Source: Canna indica
Lineage: Eukaryota > Streptophyta > Magnoliopsida > Zingiberales > Cannaceae
Assembly (NCBI GenBank): GCA_034359265.1
Contig: CP136890.1
Location: 51,479,001-51,543,000, forward strand
DNA length: 64,000 nucleotides
Reading direction: 5' to 3'
The notes under the pieces were generated by a model, which was given only the letters and a program-made list of their open reading frames with translations, did not search any database and was not told the DNA's origin. Shown here one piece after another: positions 10,317 to 21,410 of this stretch. The position numbers were made by a program, and so were the translations under genes. Every line of letters begins with the position of its first letter. Positions within the stretch are counted from its first letter, which is position 1.

Positions 10317-12608
10317 TGTCACGCCCCAACTCAGGGTCACGTGACCGGCTAGGGTACGTGTCGATACCTCGAAGCCTACCACATGCACTAAACCACTACA
10401 CCAAAGAAAATACTATACATCCAAGTATCATGAACAAAAGACAGCGACACAAATCTTTATTTTTTTAAAAAAATGTCAAACAGTTTTAGTAATTTCAAAT
10501 TCGAAGGAAACAACTCAAGTTTCAAAGTCTAAAACAGATACAAGTTTTTTTCAAAGACGAACTACTCAGTGCATGTCTACAACCCTGTCGACAAGACTAC
10601 GACTACATGACTGCCTGCTACGAGATCTGCGCCAACGCCTACCCTCCAATCGTACCATGCCACCACGTCGTACCTCACTGGTCGGGCTCTACAAAAAAAA
10701 CAAAACAAGAAACTGTGAGTTCACAAGGAACTCAGTGAGTGGTCCTTCCGAACCTCCACTTAAATCCCTGATATGATAACATATAAATATATACACAAGC
10801 ACATAAATGAGGAGTCTATGCTAGTCATATCATGGTAATCGGCCAATTGGCCAACCTATGCGAATAAGTAATCTGGCCATATCGGCTCCTTCAGACTGAG
10901 TATCTTTCGGCCACTATGGCCTCATCCTGCACGAATGGTTCGGCTCTGTCCAGCCTTCACCACAATACAGTACTCGACCGCACCGGCATATACAACATAC
11001 AAGGAATCTCAATAACAATCACCGGGGCCGTCGACTAGGATGATCAACTAGTCTCAGGATCCCACCGGGTTAGGGATAGCTAGTCCCACCCGACCCGAGT
11101 CTACCGTCAGCGTGGCCCACTGACACCTAGCGGGCCCGCTGGTGCAATCTCAAGACTCTAATCACCGCTGAGTCGAGTAGTAGCCATTCTAGCTATCGGT
11201 ACTCCTCAGTAGACCATCTCAATCATAATACACAATCAGAATTTCTCAAAGAAAAACTTCCATCTAAATCCCCAGGCATCAACCCGTACCCGACCCCTTC
11301 CTCGGGTCGCACTAGTCGAGTACCAATGTTCGCTATCCTTTCCTAGGTGTGAAACCTAGTCTATGCATTATATTCCTTAAGTGTAACCACATTTCATAAG
11401 CATGAAAATGTCAACTTTCGGGTTCATCACAACATATATAACATAGGAAATTCATTCTACAATTATCCACATGAATAATCACATGATTTCCAAAAATAAG
11501 GAGATTAAATTCAGCAATAAATTTCTAAATTCCGATAAGAAAACAAGGAATATAACATGGCAAGGATTGGGCATTTACATTATAAAATAAATGAAACATT
11601 GTGATTCACATGTCATTCTAAATCCTAACCATATATGTGCATTCAAGAACATTTCCTTATAGCATGATAAACTTAATCTACCACTACTAACAGATCATAC
11701 ATCAAGTGATAAATCTATAGCATAAACGATGAAATAAAACTCTACATGTAAGCATGAACCAAGTCGAGCCCCTTTCCCCTACTCACAGCCACTCGGCCGA
11801 ACCTAACCTAGGTTACTCGTGCTCGGCCAAGATTGATTAGGGTGGAAGAAGAGGGTTTTTGGTCGTGATCAAGAATAATCGAGCCATAAATCATGAAAAG
11901 AACTCGATCCAAGAGGTTACGACCACTCTAGGAAATTGGGGGAAAATTTGGCATGACCTTTCCCCTTTTTCCTTAACGCGGCCGGCCCCTAAATCCGAGG
12001 AAAACTCCGCGAAACTTCGTCATTAAACAATATATACACAAGAGGATCGGATCTCGATAAAAATTTCGACGAGATGACGAAAATAAAATGAGAAATCGAC
12101 AAAATCCCCAATACCTTGGGTTGGCTACTCGCCTACCCTATGGATCTCAGTTAGACCATTCACCTTGATTGGATGAAGGAGATGGACTAGATGAGGATGA
12201 TCTCGATTTCTCGGATGACGATACGAGACCGGCGCCGTCCACAAGCTCCTCTCCCCTTTCCTCTTCCCTCGGGTTGCGTGCGGCTCCCTCTTGCCTTGAG
12301 CCGCACGACGGCTTGGGGTGAGAGGGTTTTAATCCCCCCCCCCTTTTTGATGAAGATGTCTTCATGACTTAAGTTCCCTCACTCAACTCAACACAAGTCC
12401 GAATTTAGCTCGGACTCGACCCGCGAACCCGATTACATACCGACTTGAATCGATCTAGCACATAAATCATATAAACATAACTCACGAGTCAAACAAATTG
12501 AATTATATCTTCTATTCTCGTCGATTTTCGTGACTTAACACTACTATTCTCTGATCCCATGCGCTGTACCAAATAAAAATTTTATATTAGGAAACCTCGG
12601 ATATTACG
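10317..12608 (-). repeat. Gypsy 5' LTR, full length
   Basis: On the plus strand it begins TGTCACGCCCC next to the primer site; its far end is ATATTACG, where the left LTR has GTATTACA, so the last base appears mutated. Its inner ~1.82 kb matches 3659-5505. It carries the same 72-codon Ser/Glu-rich minus-strand frame (12147-12365). At about 2.29 kb it is long but within the range of plant chromovirus LTRs. Confidence 0.88.
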
Positions 12609-12711
12609 ATATATATACTCTCTTTTAATTCAAATATATTATCTTTAAATATAAATATATTCATGTTTGGAGAATTGGACATTCTTGAAAAAAACTTACA
12701 TATATTGAAAA

Positions 12712-13781
12712 GGGAAAAGATACAAAAATGCCCCTGACGTTTTCTCATGGGTACTAAAATACTCCTAACATTTTTTTGGGATAAAAAATACCCCCACGTT
12801 ATGAATTGGGTACAAAAATGCCCCTATAGGTAAACGGTGTTAGTTGAGAGATAACAGAGCTGACGTGACTGATGACGTGGACATCTGACGTGCATGCGGG
12901 CCAAGATATTTTCTTACGAGTACTAAAATGCCCCTAACATTTTCTCACGGGTACTAAAATGCCCCTAACATTTTCACACAGGTACAAAAATACCCCTAAC
13001 ATTTTCACACAGGTACAAAAATACCCCTAACATTTTCTCATGAGTACTAAAATACCCCTAACGTTTGTTTTGGACCTAAAATACTCCTGAGGTTATTGAA
13101 AATGGTACAAAAATGACATCAGACTAACTTTTGTTATGTGAGACTTAACGGAGATATCATGGATGCTGATAAAGATGTTAACTTTACACGTGATGCATAT
13201 GTAGAGAGCAACTTGCCACGTAAGCGACACATAATAAATCGAAAACTGTAAAATTTGGTTCGGTTTCAAACCGGTTTTTTAATTAATCGAATTTTTGTTT
13301 TTTTTTATTCACCCCTACGATTGTGTGGCAAGTTGCTCTCTGCATATGCACCACGTGTAAAGTCAACATCTTTGTTAGCATCCATGGCATCTCCGTTAAG
13401 TATCACTTAACAAAAGTTAGTCTAATATCAATTTTTATATCATTTTCAATAATCTCAGGAGTATTTTAGGTCCAAAACAAACGTTATGGGCATTTTTGTA
13501 CCCGTGAGAAAATGTTCGGGACATTTTAGTACCCGTGAGAAAACGTCAAGGGCATTTTAGTACCTGTGAGAAAACGTCTTGGCCCGCATGCGCGTCAGAT
13601 GTCCACATCATCAGCCACGTTAGCCACGTTAGCCCCGTTATCTCTCAACTAACACCGTTTAGCTATAGGGCCATTTTTGTACCCAATTCATAATGTGAGG
13701 GGTATTTTTGATCCCAAAACAATGTTAGGGGTATTTTAGTACCCGCGAGAAAATATTAGGGGCATTTTTGTACCTTTTCCC
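12712..13781. mobile_element. Mutator-like foldback element with long TIRs
   Basis: The two halves are inverted repeats: 12712-~13215 pairs with ~13320-13781, leaving only about 100 bp of unpaired centre. The ends read GGGAAAAG and CTTTTCCC. A direct repeat TATTGAAAA flanks it exactly (12703-12711 and 13782-13790), and 9 bp is the Mutator superfamily duplication length. The arms contain ~31-bp tandem units of the 'gtacaaaaatacccctaacattttc' kind (about 12915-13065). No transposase is present, so it is non-autonomous. Confidence 0.85.
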
Positions 13782-13790
13782 TATTGAAAA

Positions 13791-14701
13791 TATGAACAAG
13801 ACTATTGTTATTATTTTCAACCTTGCACCAAAGTAACAAGCCATTGTTACTCCAAATTAGAGTAACAAGCAAATGGATCTGGTGTATTATCCCGAGACAT
13901 CATTCTTATCATGTCCATGGTATATTTTCGCAAATGAGCATGTGACAACTTGTGTTGTCCAGTGCTGTACCTTAAAATTATGCGAAACGAATAGACCCAA
14001 GATAACAAGAACATATTCAAAGTTTCAAGCAACAATAACATAAAACAACAATAAAAAAAGAAAGAAATTAATTCTTGAATAGGTCTTATTTTTTGTCAAA
14101 CTTTCTAAGAACAATTTATTATGATAGTTTTCAATATAGATCTTGTGTAGAAAGCATCACATAACAGAATGGTTGGCAACAAAAATGCTAGGCATAGACA
14201 AAGGTCATCTGGTATTTACTAACAACTCTAAGAAGAAGAAGAAAATTCAATATTAACAGGGCCATCATCCAAACATGCTTGGCAAATTGCAATAATTGGT
14301 TCTTAATTTTTATTTACCTAATTTTGGAATATCAGCTAATGATTTTTGTTGGATTCAATCATGGATAGTGTTTTTACCTACTAATTATGCAATAGTTAAA
14401 ATAAAATAATTTTACTCATGGAAATTATTATAGAGAAATATAATTTCTGAAATAGAAGAGACAACAAGATATTTTGCTTTCTGAGAACTGTATATTTGGT
14501 TGTCCAACGGATCTTAAATGCAGAAGAAGAAAAAATAAAGAGGAAGAATATGCACTCACCTATTTTACGCCATTCTATTCCTCAATTAGCAAAAACAACA
14601 TTTGAGATGGGTGCTACTCAGGGGCGAAGTCAGAAAATTATTTTAGGATGGACAAAATATAAAATCTAATTGCCCCCCCCCCAATGCACTGGCTCCACCA
14701 G
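13791..14701. other. Intergenic DNA without recognised features
   Basis: AT-rich sequence with no exon-like codon bias and no transposon ends that I could pair. A C-run lies at 14681-14692 just before the duplicated repeat begins. Confidence 0.5.
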
Positions 14702-16227
14702 TGGGATATACCATGGTGTTCCAGGATATGTTCTTCCCGGGGTGTGAGGTGTTGGGCGGGAACATTCCATCCACGAGAAAAACACCTCTCCTGCAACCTT
14801 ACACCCCGTGGGTATCTTTGGGGACAATTTTTGTTAAAAATTAGTTTTTCTTGGACAAATATTGTTAAGATTATAAGGAGGGTCATTTTTTAAAATGTCT
14901 TTTTAAAAAGGGTCATATAAAAAATCGACCCTATATATATCTTATAATTAAATGTATATTGAATTATAAGAATAATTGTATATATACTTACATATACACT
15001 TATACTTAAGTATATATGAATCTATATATACTTATATGCTTATATATAAACTTATAAAGAATAAATATGCATTTATTAAATTTGTTTTGTTAATCTTGTT
15101 AATCATTAATGGTTATTGTTTAGAATATGTATGTTATGTAATTGATTAAATTTAAGTAGACCCGTTGTTTAGAATTAATTGATTTAATAAACAATATTTT
15201 GCGGGCCGCCCAACGCGACTCACGAGCTCAGATAATTTTATAAAATTGTATTTTTTTTATAGAATTCTACTTAACATCAGTACTTGACATCAAACCAAAC
15301 CAAACATCAATATTTAACATCAAACCAAACCAATTTCTTTGGTAGCAGACACTTAGTCTTAGGGTTTCAGAATTATTTAATTCATTTTTTTAATACTTAG
15401 TGGGCACGATAAGAGCTAGCCTGCTTTGGCCCGCAATGTTAGCATGCTGGGCCGGGCCGGCCCGATAAGCTTATCGGGCTGAATTTTTTGACCCAGCCCG
15501 CAATTATGGTGTCGTGCCCATTTCTGCGACCCCTGATTGTATTTTGATTAAAATTTAGAAATTAATCATGACATATGAGTTAATACATGTTACGTATGCA
15601 TTGACGGTTTAGTCATGATTATGCAATATCTTAGATTTGTTCGATGGTTGTATATTCGTATAGAAAAAAGTAGATGCACATTTGTACCACGTACAACTCC
15701 TGAATTGTCTCTAGCTGGACAATATGATAATATAGTTATTTGTATTGCACTTAGCTATTTCTTTTAGCGTTTTCTTCATTTATAAATTTCAACTTGGTAA
15801 TCTCCTTTGTTCTTTCGTACGTGCTCAAATGATATGTGTATTCAGAGAATCTTTCGAAAGTTTTAGCCCATCATATGGCCGCTTGCATGGACATGCATGA
15901 TGATTTGCAATGTGAATACCCTCAATTGCTTCATGATTGTTCATGAAACTATTTGGGCATACAGGAGGCATATGGAGGATGACTTTCTCATCAAGGTTGA
16001 TTTTGAAAAAGTTCTTCAATTTGGTTAACTGGGATTTTCTCTTGGAGATGTTGCATATTAAGATTTTTTTTCTTCCAAATGAATTTTGTGGATCTCGAAT
16101 TTGTTGACCAGTACCGAGTCTTCTTTGATATTTAATAAGGAGTTTGGTTCTCTTTCCAACATAAGCGGGGCATCGGATAAGGGAATCTACTTTCCCTACC
16201 TTTTCAATCTGTCTATTGATCGTGATT
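14702..16227 (+). repeat. Chimeric repeat copy A: old CACTA leader fused to LINE RT
   Basis: This block matches 32253-33888 from its first base (TGGGATATACCATGG) to 'ttgatcgtgatt'. About 15550-15845 is recognisably homologous to 21240-21520, the leader upstream of TNP2 in the intact CACTA element: both share AGTAGATG, CGTACAA, GAATTGTC, GGACAAT and ATATAGTTATTTGTA in order. About 15985-16227 encodes degraded L1-type reverse transcriptase on the plus strand (KVDFEKV, then YLFNLSID). An internal hAT-like insert present in copy B is reduced here to its 3' part. Confidence 0.75.
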
Positions 16228-17202
16228 TAGCCACAACTCTTGAATGAACAAAGACACATCTTATCTATTCTAAATACTATAATGAAAAACAAAGGAGCTC
16301 TTGAATGAAATAATTTAGCCACAACTCTGCATACTCTTGCATATGTTGGAGCATGTAGTTTCACTTACAACTCATTATAAATAAGCTGAGTTCAAACAGA
16401 ACAAATACTCAGCTCGGCTTGTTTACACCCCTGGGCATGCCAACAACCAGTACGAGGCTGATTTAACGCCCAGCCAACTAATGGTAGATGGGCCTAGTCC
16501 AAGCCCATTTTTGGTCTGGTTTGCATTTGATCCACACGAAACCTGTTTAAGTATTGGACTCTTGGTTCAGGTATCTCATGGCATAAGACAACGTTGCAGC
16601 CACTTATAGCTGTTAAGGAAGGTTTTTGAGTAATTGAAAAGAAAATTTGATTGGAGGATATGCATTTGACAAGGGTAGTTTGTTGGAGTTTTCTCCAGCT
16701 AGATTGGACGTTATTTTGATGATGGCTTTGCATTGGATTGAGGTATGGCTTGTTCACTTTGATCTGATTGCATGACATATATGATTTTTCTCTGTTGAAT
16801 GTTAAATTGTAGTGAAACTCTTCATTCTCCTCTCTTATTAATTGTAATGCATTGTTTCCTTCATGTTACTCCCCCTGTGAAAGGTTTTTCCATGTAAATC
16901 CCATGTATCTTTTGTGAGTGTTAATTCCTCTTCTGTGATGGTGTTCTAGCTGGTTGAAGCCATTTAGATGCATGTTTTGGTATTTCGGCTACATTCTTTT
17001 GAAGGTAGGCTGCATATTTTATTTTAACACACATGTTCATATTTAAGCTATCTTTCTGCTGCCGACCAATGGCTCAGGACATGAAGATAAATGATATCAA
17101 AGTGTACTGAAGATCCAGAAATAACTTCAAAAGATTATCCTTTGTTACTGTTCTTATTTCTGAATCAATGAAATAAGTTGAAAATAATCTATTGGACTCT
17201 TT
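16228..17202. other. Intergenic DNA, no confident gene
   Basis: No reading frame with a recognised motif is seen. The sequence between the chimeric repeat and the copia LTR includes splice-like and polypyrimidine stretches (16800-17100), so a host intron cannot be excluded, but no exon could be supported. Confidence 0.4.
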
Positions 17203-17436
17203 TGTTAATTATCACAGTAGAGGTATAATAGAACTCACAAGAATATATGGAAGAGAAACACCAAATGTATTCGAATGATATCAAGTGCATATTATAAGCT
17301 ACAAAGAACTCTATTTATAGAGTTGAAAAAGACAAAGAGCTAATGCACTTAAATGAGAGCTAATGCACCTAAATGATAGCTAATGCACTTAAATGACACC
17401 TAATGCAATGCAATTAAACATAGAGGAGCGGTTACA
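17203..17436 (-). repeat. Copia 3' LTR
   Basis: It starts TGTTAATTATCACAG and ends GGAGCGGTTACA, matching 28470-28683. It contains three tandem copies of a ~21-bp unit (agctaatgcacttaaatga type), whereas the other LTR has two, which explains the 20-bp length difference. Confidence 0.9.
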
Positions 17437-17930
17437 TGAAATGATCTGAACTCCTAGTTCACCTCGAAAATAGATGAACTTGTCAACAGGCAATGCTTTG
17501 GTTAGAATATCAGCTACTTGGTCTTTAGTGCTGCAGTAGCTTAATTCAATAATACATGCTGTAACCAATTCACGGATGTAATAAAACTTGGTTTCTATGT
17601 GTCTTGTTCTGGAATGCTGAACTGGATTTCTTGTCATGGCTATGGCTGATTGATTGTCACACCAAATCTGTGTAGCTGAACTGCATTTGATTCCCAGTTC
17701 TTCAAGTATTCTTCTCAACCAAGTTGCATGACTCGCTGCAGTCGACACAGATACATATTCTGCCTCCGCTGTTGATAAGGCAGTGATTGATTGTTTCTTT
17801 GAGCTCCATCATATAGCAAATGAGCCACATCTGAAGAGGTACCCAGATGTACTTCTCTGATCTTCAAGTGATCCAGCCCAGTCTGAATCAGCAAATCCGC
17901 TGAGCTTGAATTCACACTCCTTTTCGTACA
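17389..17930 (-). pseudogene. Copia RNase H, C-terminal end of pol
   Basis: The frame 17389-17748 includes the block ATWLRRILEELGI and RHIETKFYYIRELV, the conserved end of copia RNase H, and TKDQVADILTKALP near the C-terminus. Upstream, the segment WSSKKQSITALST is separated from the RT frame by a TGA close to 17808. The last codons run into the LTR, as is usual. It degrades the RNA strand during reverse transcription. Confidence 0.85.
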
Positions 17931-18911
17931 GAAGTCCATAATTGTAAGTACCTTTAATGTATCGAAGAATCCTCTTAGCAGCTGACATATGACTTGAGCT
18001 TGGGTGCTGCATGTATCTAGACAACAAACTTACAGAATATGTTAAATCAGGTCTAGAATTAGTTAGATACAAAAGACAACCAATTAAGGCTCTATAGCAG
18101 CTAACATCCACTACTACATCTTGTGTTTCTAATTTCAACTTGAAATCAGTATTCATTGGTGTTACCACTATATTGCAGTTGTCCATATTAAATCTTTTTA
18201 GCAAATCCATTGCATATTTCTTTTGTGATAAGCTGATACCTTCGGTTGACTGCACAACTTCAAAACCAAGAAAGTAACTCATTAGTCCAAGATCGATCAT
18301 CTCAAATGTGCTGAACAGGTTTTCTTTGAACTGACGAATTACTTTTTCATTCCCACCAGTAAGAATTAGATCATCTACATATAAGCAAGCTACCATTAGA
18401 TCAGTTTCCTTTTTCAAAATATATAAGGTATGGTCATTTGGACTTCTACAGAAACCTTGATCGATAAAATGTTTATCTATTTTGTAATACCAAGCTCGCG
18501 GAGCTTGGCGAAGTCCATACAAGGCTTTCTTCAATAGGTAGACTTTCTCCTCTTCACCCTTTTAATGAACCCTTCTGGTTGACATACAAACACTTCTTCA
18601 GTTAAGTCACTATTCAAGAAGGTTGATTTGACGTCAAGTTGGTAAATCCTCCAACTTTTGCGAGCTCTTATGGCAACGATCATTCGTAGAGTTTCTAGCT
18701 TGGCTAGAGGGGCAAATGTCTCCTGAAAATCAACCCCTTCGGCTTGCATATAGCCCTTAGCTACAAGCCTAGCTTTCAATTTATGCAAAGAACCATCTGA
18801 ATGATATTTGACTTTGAAAATCCATTTAAGACCAATTGCTTTCTTACCTTGGGGCAACTCAACTAGTTGCCAGGTCTCATGCTTTTCAATGGATTGAATT
18901 TCTTCTTCCAT
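17809..18911 (-). pseudogene. Copia reverse transcriptase
   Basis: Two overlapping frames, 18531-18911 and 17809-18534, cover the RT domain. The first has EEEIQSIEKHETW, then KARLVAKGYMQAEGVDF and QLDVKSTFLN; the second starts KKALYGLRQAPRAWY and has the catalytic box CLYVDDLILTG, intact. The break between them is a single-base insertion in a purine-rich run near 18545. Apart from that frameshift the domain is well preserved. Confidence 0.9.
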
Positions 18912-19175
18912 AGCTTTGATCCATTCTGAGTGACCTACAGCTTCATGAAAAATAAATAGTTCTTTAATTTATGCTGAATTGCATACCTGAGTTCTCTGGT
19001 AAATTTCTCTCAGACTTCCAACCCTTCTGGGTAGTGTTCCATCATCACTAGATATATCATCAACAGCTGACTCCTATTGTTGATTTGCTTCAGCATTAAT
19101 ATCATCTTCTTGCTCCTCATCGGGATTGATTCCTGCTATGAATATATCATGTGCTGATGTTTCTTCACTGTTGTT

Positions 19176-20265
19176 TCAGTTCCAAGACTGATGATCATCT
19201 ATTATCACATCTCGACTGATAACTATAGTCTTCGTTTTTGGATTTAATAATATGTAAGCTTTAGACTCTGTGCTATAGCCAAGAAGAACACATTTTGTAC
19301 AATTGTCATCCAGCTTCTTTCTAAGTTGTTTTGGAACATGTACAAATGCCAGACTACCAAATATTTTGAGATGTGAGACATCAGGCTTCCTTTTGTATAT
19401 TACCTCATATGGTGTTGAATCTCCCAGTGCTGAAGTGTAGCTTCGGTTCAGTAGATATATGACAGTTTGAGCTGCTTTAGTCCACAAGTATTTGGGCATT
19501 TCTTTCATTTTCAGCATGCTCTTGATCATTTCAACAATGGATCTATTCTTCCTCTCAGCGATCCCATTCTGTTGGGGAGAATAGCTTGTAGTGAGCTGTC
19601 GAGTGATCCTAAGATTTGCACAAAACTCATCAAATTTGTTAGATAAAAATTCACCACCTCTGTCAGTGCGGAGAGTTTTAATCTTGCATTCAAACTCTGC
19701 CTCTACTTTAGCTTTAAACTCTCTGAATGTGCTGAACACTTCATATTTCTGTTTGAGAAATCGGATCCAACAATATCGACTGAAATCATCTACCAAAATG
19801 AGGAAATACTTACACCCACTCATCGATTCCGTTTGCATTGGTCCGCATACATCAGCATGTATCAGTTGCAATAGTCTGGTTGCTCGGCTATCTAATTTTT
19901 TTGGAAATGCAGTTCTATGCATATTTCCGCGAGCACATCCTTCACATGAGACTTCTAATTCTCCCTTCAGATTTGGCAATCCCTTAACAAGCATTTTACC
20001 ACTAATATTTTTCAAATAATTCATGCAAATATGTCCATACCTCGGTGCCACAACCAATCTTTTTCATCAATGTCTGCTTTGAGTGCATGTCCTGTTACAT
20101 GCGGGTCGAAACAAAATAGATTGTTTCTTGCTAGTGGGACTTGCATAAGCTCTTCTTTCTTCTCTGCATCTGCAAATACAGTGCATGACTGGCCTTTTGC
20201 TTTCCGTATTGATCCATCTTCAAACCTTACATTCGTTGAGTGTGTTCTATCCAGTCCTGCAAATA
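19176..20265 (-). pseudogene. Copia integrase and C-terminal half of protease
   Basis: 20021-20265 holds the end of the protease and the start of the integrase (NNLFCFDPHVTGHAL, then DWLWHRG). 19176-20057 gives the zinc-binding part (GHICMNYLKN, CEGCARGNMHR), then the core with HADVCGPM (first Asp), LRTDRGGEF (second Asp) and QQNGIAERKNRS (catalytic Glu), ending in YSTESKAYILLNPKTKTI. The triad is complete. A frame change lies between about 20021 and 20057. The upstream border is the CACTA insertion point, which cuts the protease; the connector to RT contains a stop near 19078. Confidence 0.9.
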
Positions 20266-20285
20266 CACTACTACAAACTTGGTCT

Positions 20286-20571
20286 TCAGCAACGACTATC
20301 AGCAACGGCCGCTCAAGCCGTTGCTATTTGCAACGGCGTTCTTACGGCCGCTCGAGCCGTTGCAGATATCTGTATCTGCAACGGCGTTCTAACGGACAAC
20401 CGAGCCGTTGCGGATTATTTTAATTATCAGCAACGGCTTTCTGACGGAAAGGCTAGCCGTTGCTGATTATTTAATATTCAGCAACGGCTTACTAACGGAT
20501 AAGTGAGCCGTTGCTGATGATAACTTATCAGCAACGGCTTTCTAACGGGCGAGTGAGCCGTTGCTGATAAG
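20286..20571. repeat. CACTA 5' subterminal palindromic array
   Basis: About six units, each an imperfect palindrome of the form CAGCAACGGC...GCCGTTGCTG separated by short AT-rich spacers. The same motif fills the 3' subterminal region. In En/Spm such motifs are bound by the second transposon protein (TNPA); that role here is inferred from the family. Confidence 0.88.
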
Positions 20572-20581
20572 TTTATATAGG
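20571..20581 (+). promoter_or_regulatory. Putative TATA box of the transposase promoter
   Basis: GTTTATATAGG lies right after the last 5' subterminal palindrome and before a GC-rich leader (20582-20880), about 1.1 kb upstream of the TNP2 start codon. Position and sequence fit the main promoter of a CACTA element; no transcript data support it. Confidence 0.5.
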
Positions 20582-20996
20582 GCACGCTCTCGCGCCCGAC
20601 CCTTCTTCCTCCCGCTTCTGCCGCCGCCGAGACCTTGCCGTTGCTGCCGTTGCTGCCGACGCCGACGCCTCTCGCCGACGCGCCGCTGCCACTGCTGCCG
20701 GTATGTTGATCGGCCGGCCTATACGGTTTCGGCCGGAGATGTTAAAATCCGACCGAAACCCTATTTCTAGGGTTTCGGCCGGCGGCGGTCGGCCTATGGC
20801 CGCCGCCGGACCTTCTACAGTGGCCGGACAGTGTGTCCGGCCACTGTACGCCGGCGCCGGAGGGTGGACTCCGGCGTCGAAATATATATATATTTTTATT
20901 GTTTTGAAATGGTTAATTAATTATTTTATAAATGTTAATTAATTGTTTAGATTAATTGTTTAATTTGTTAGATTAATTATTAGGGTTTAGATTAAT

Positions 20997-21215
20997 TTCG
21001 GACGCGCGCCGGAATCGTCCACTTCGGACGCGCGCCGGAATCGTCCAATTCGGACTCGCGCCGGAATCGTCCAATTCGGACTCGCGCCGGAATCGTCCAC
21101 TTCGGACGCGCGCCAGAATCGTCCAATTCGGACTCGCGCCGGAATCGTCCATTTCGGACTCGCGCCGGAATCGTCCACTTCGGACGCGCGTCGAAATCGT
21201 CCAATATGGACTCGA
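20997..21215. repeat. 26-bp minisatellite in the CACTA leader
   Basis: Eight tandem copies (20997-21204) of a 26-bp unit with core CGCGCCGGAATCGTCCA, plus a decayed ninth copy. Variation is mostly GACGCGCG versus GACTCGCG in the middle of the unit. The unit is open in several frames, which gives artefactual 60-85 codon reading frames on the minus strand. Confidence 0.92.
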
Positions 21216-21410
21216 ACTGTCTCGAAACATTTAGAAAATAATCATCCATCCGACGAGTTGATATGTTTCACGTACGCATCGACGAATCGGATATGATTTA
21301 GCAAAACCTTAGATCCGTTCGGGGATTGTATGTTCGTGTAAAAGAAGTAGATGATCTTTTATACGACGTACAATTCTTGAATTGTCCCTGATTGGACAAT
21401 TTGGGAATAT

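Larger units (their letters stand above)
3659..12608 (-). mobile_element. Ty3/gypsy chromovirus-like retrotransposon, decayed
   Basis: This is a minus-strand LTR retrotransposon: 5' LTR at 10317-12608, Met-type primer site at 10301-10312, gag, aspartic protease, RT/RNase H, integrase with a chromodomain-like tail, purine-rich tract at 5506-5522, and 3' LTR at 3659-5505. The gene order PR-RT-RH-IN defines Ty3/gypsy, and the TGTAATACCCG LTR start and the post-integrase tail point to a Tekay/Del-like chromovirus. Every domain carries stops or frameshifts, so it is not autonomous. The outer ~470 bp of the left LTR is missing and no target duplication could be matched. Confidence 0.9.

Noticed and set aside
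20561..20942. Pro/Arg/Cys-rich plus-strand frames in the GC-rich CACTA leader
   Set aside because: CpG-rich leader sequence with no conserved motif; it lies between the TATA-like box and TNP2 and is better read as untranslated.
20997..21204. Regular short repeats resembling a CRISPR array
   Set aside because: The 26-bp units are directly adjacent with no unique spacers; it is a minisatellite inside a plant transposon.
20973..21249. Three minus-strand reading frames of 63-85 codons rich in Trp-Thr-Arg repeats
   Set aside because: They are translations of the 26-bp minisatellite in different frames, not proteins.
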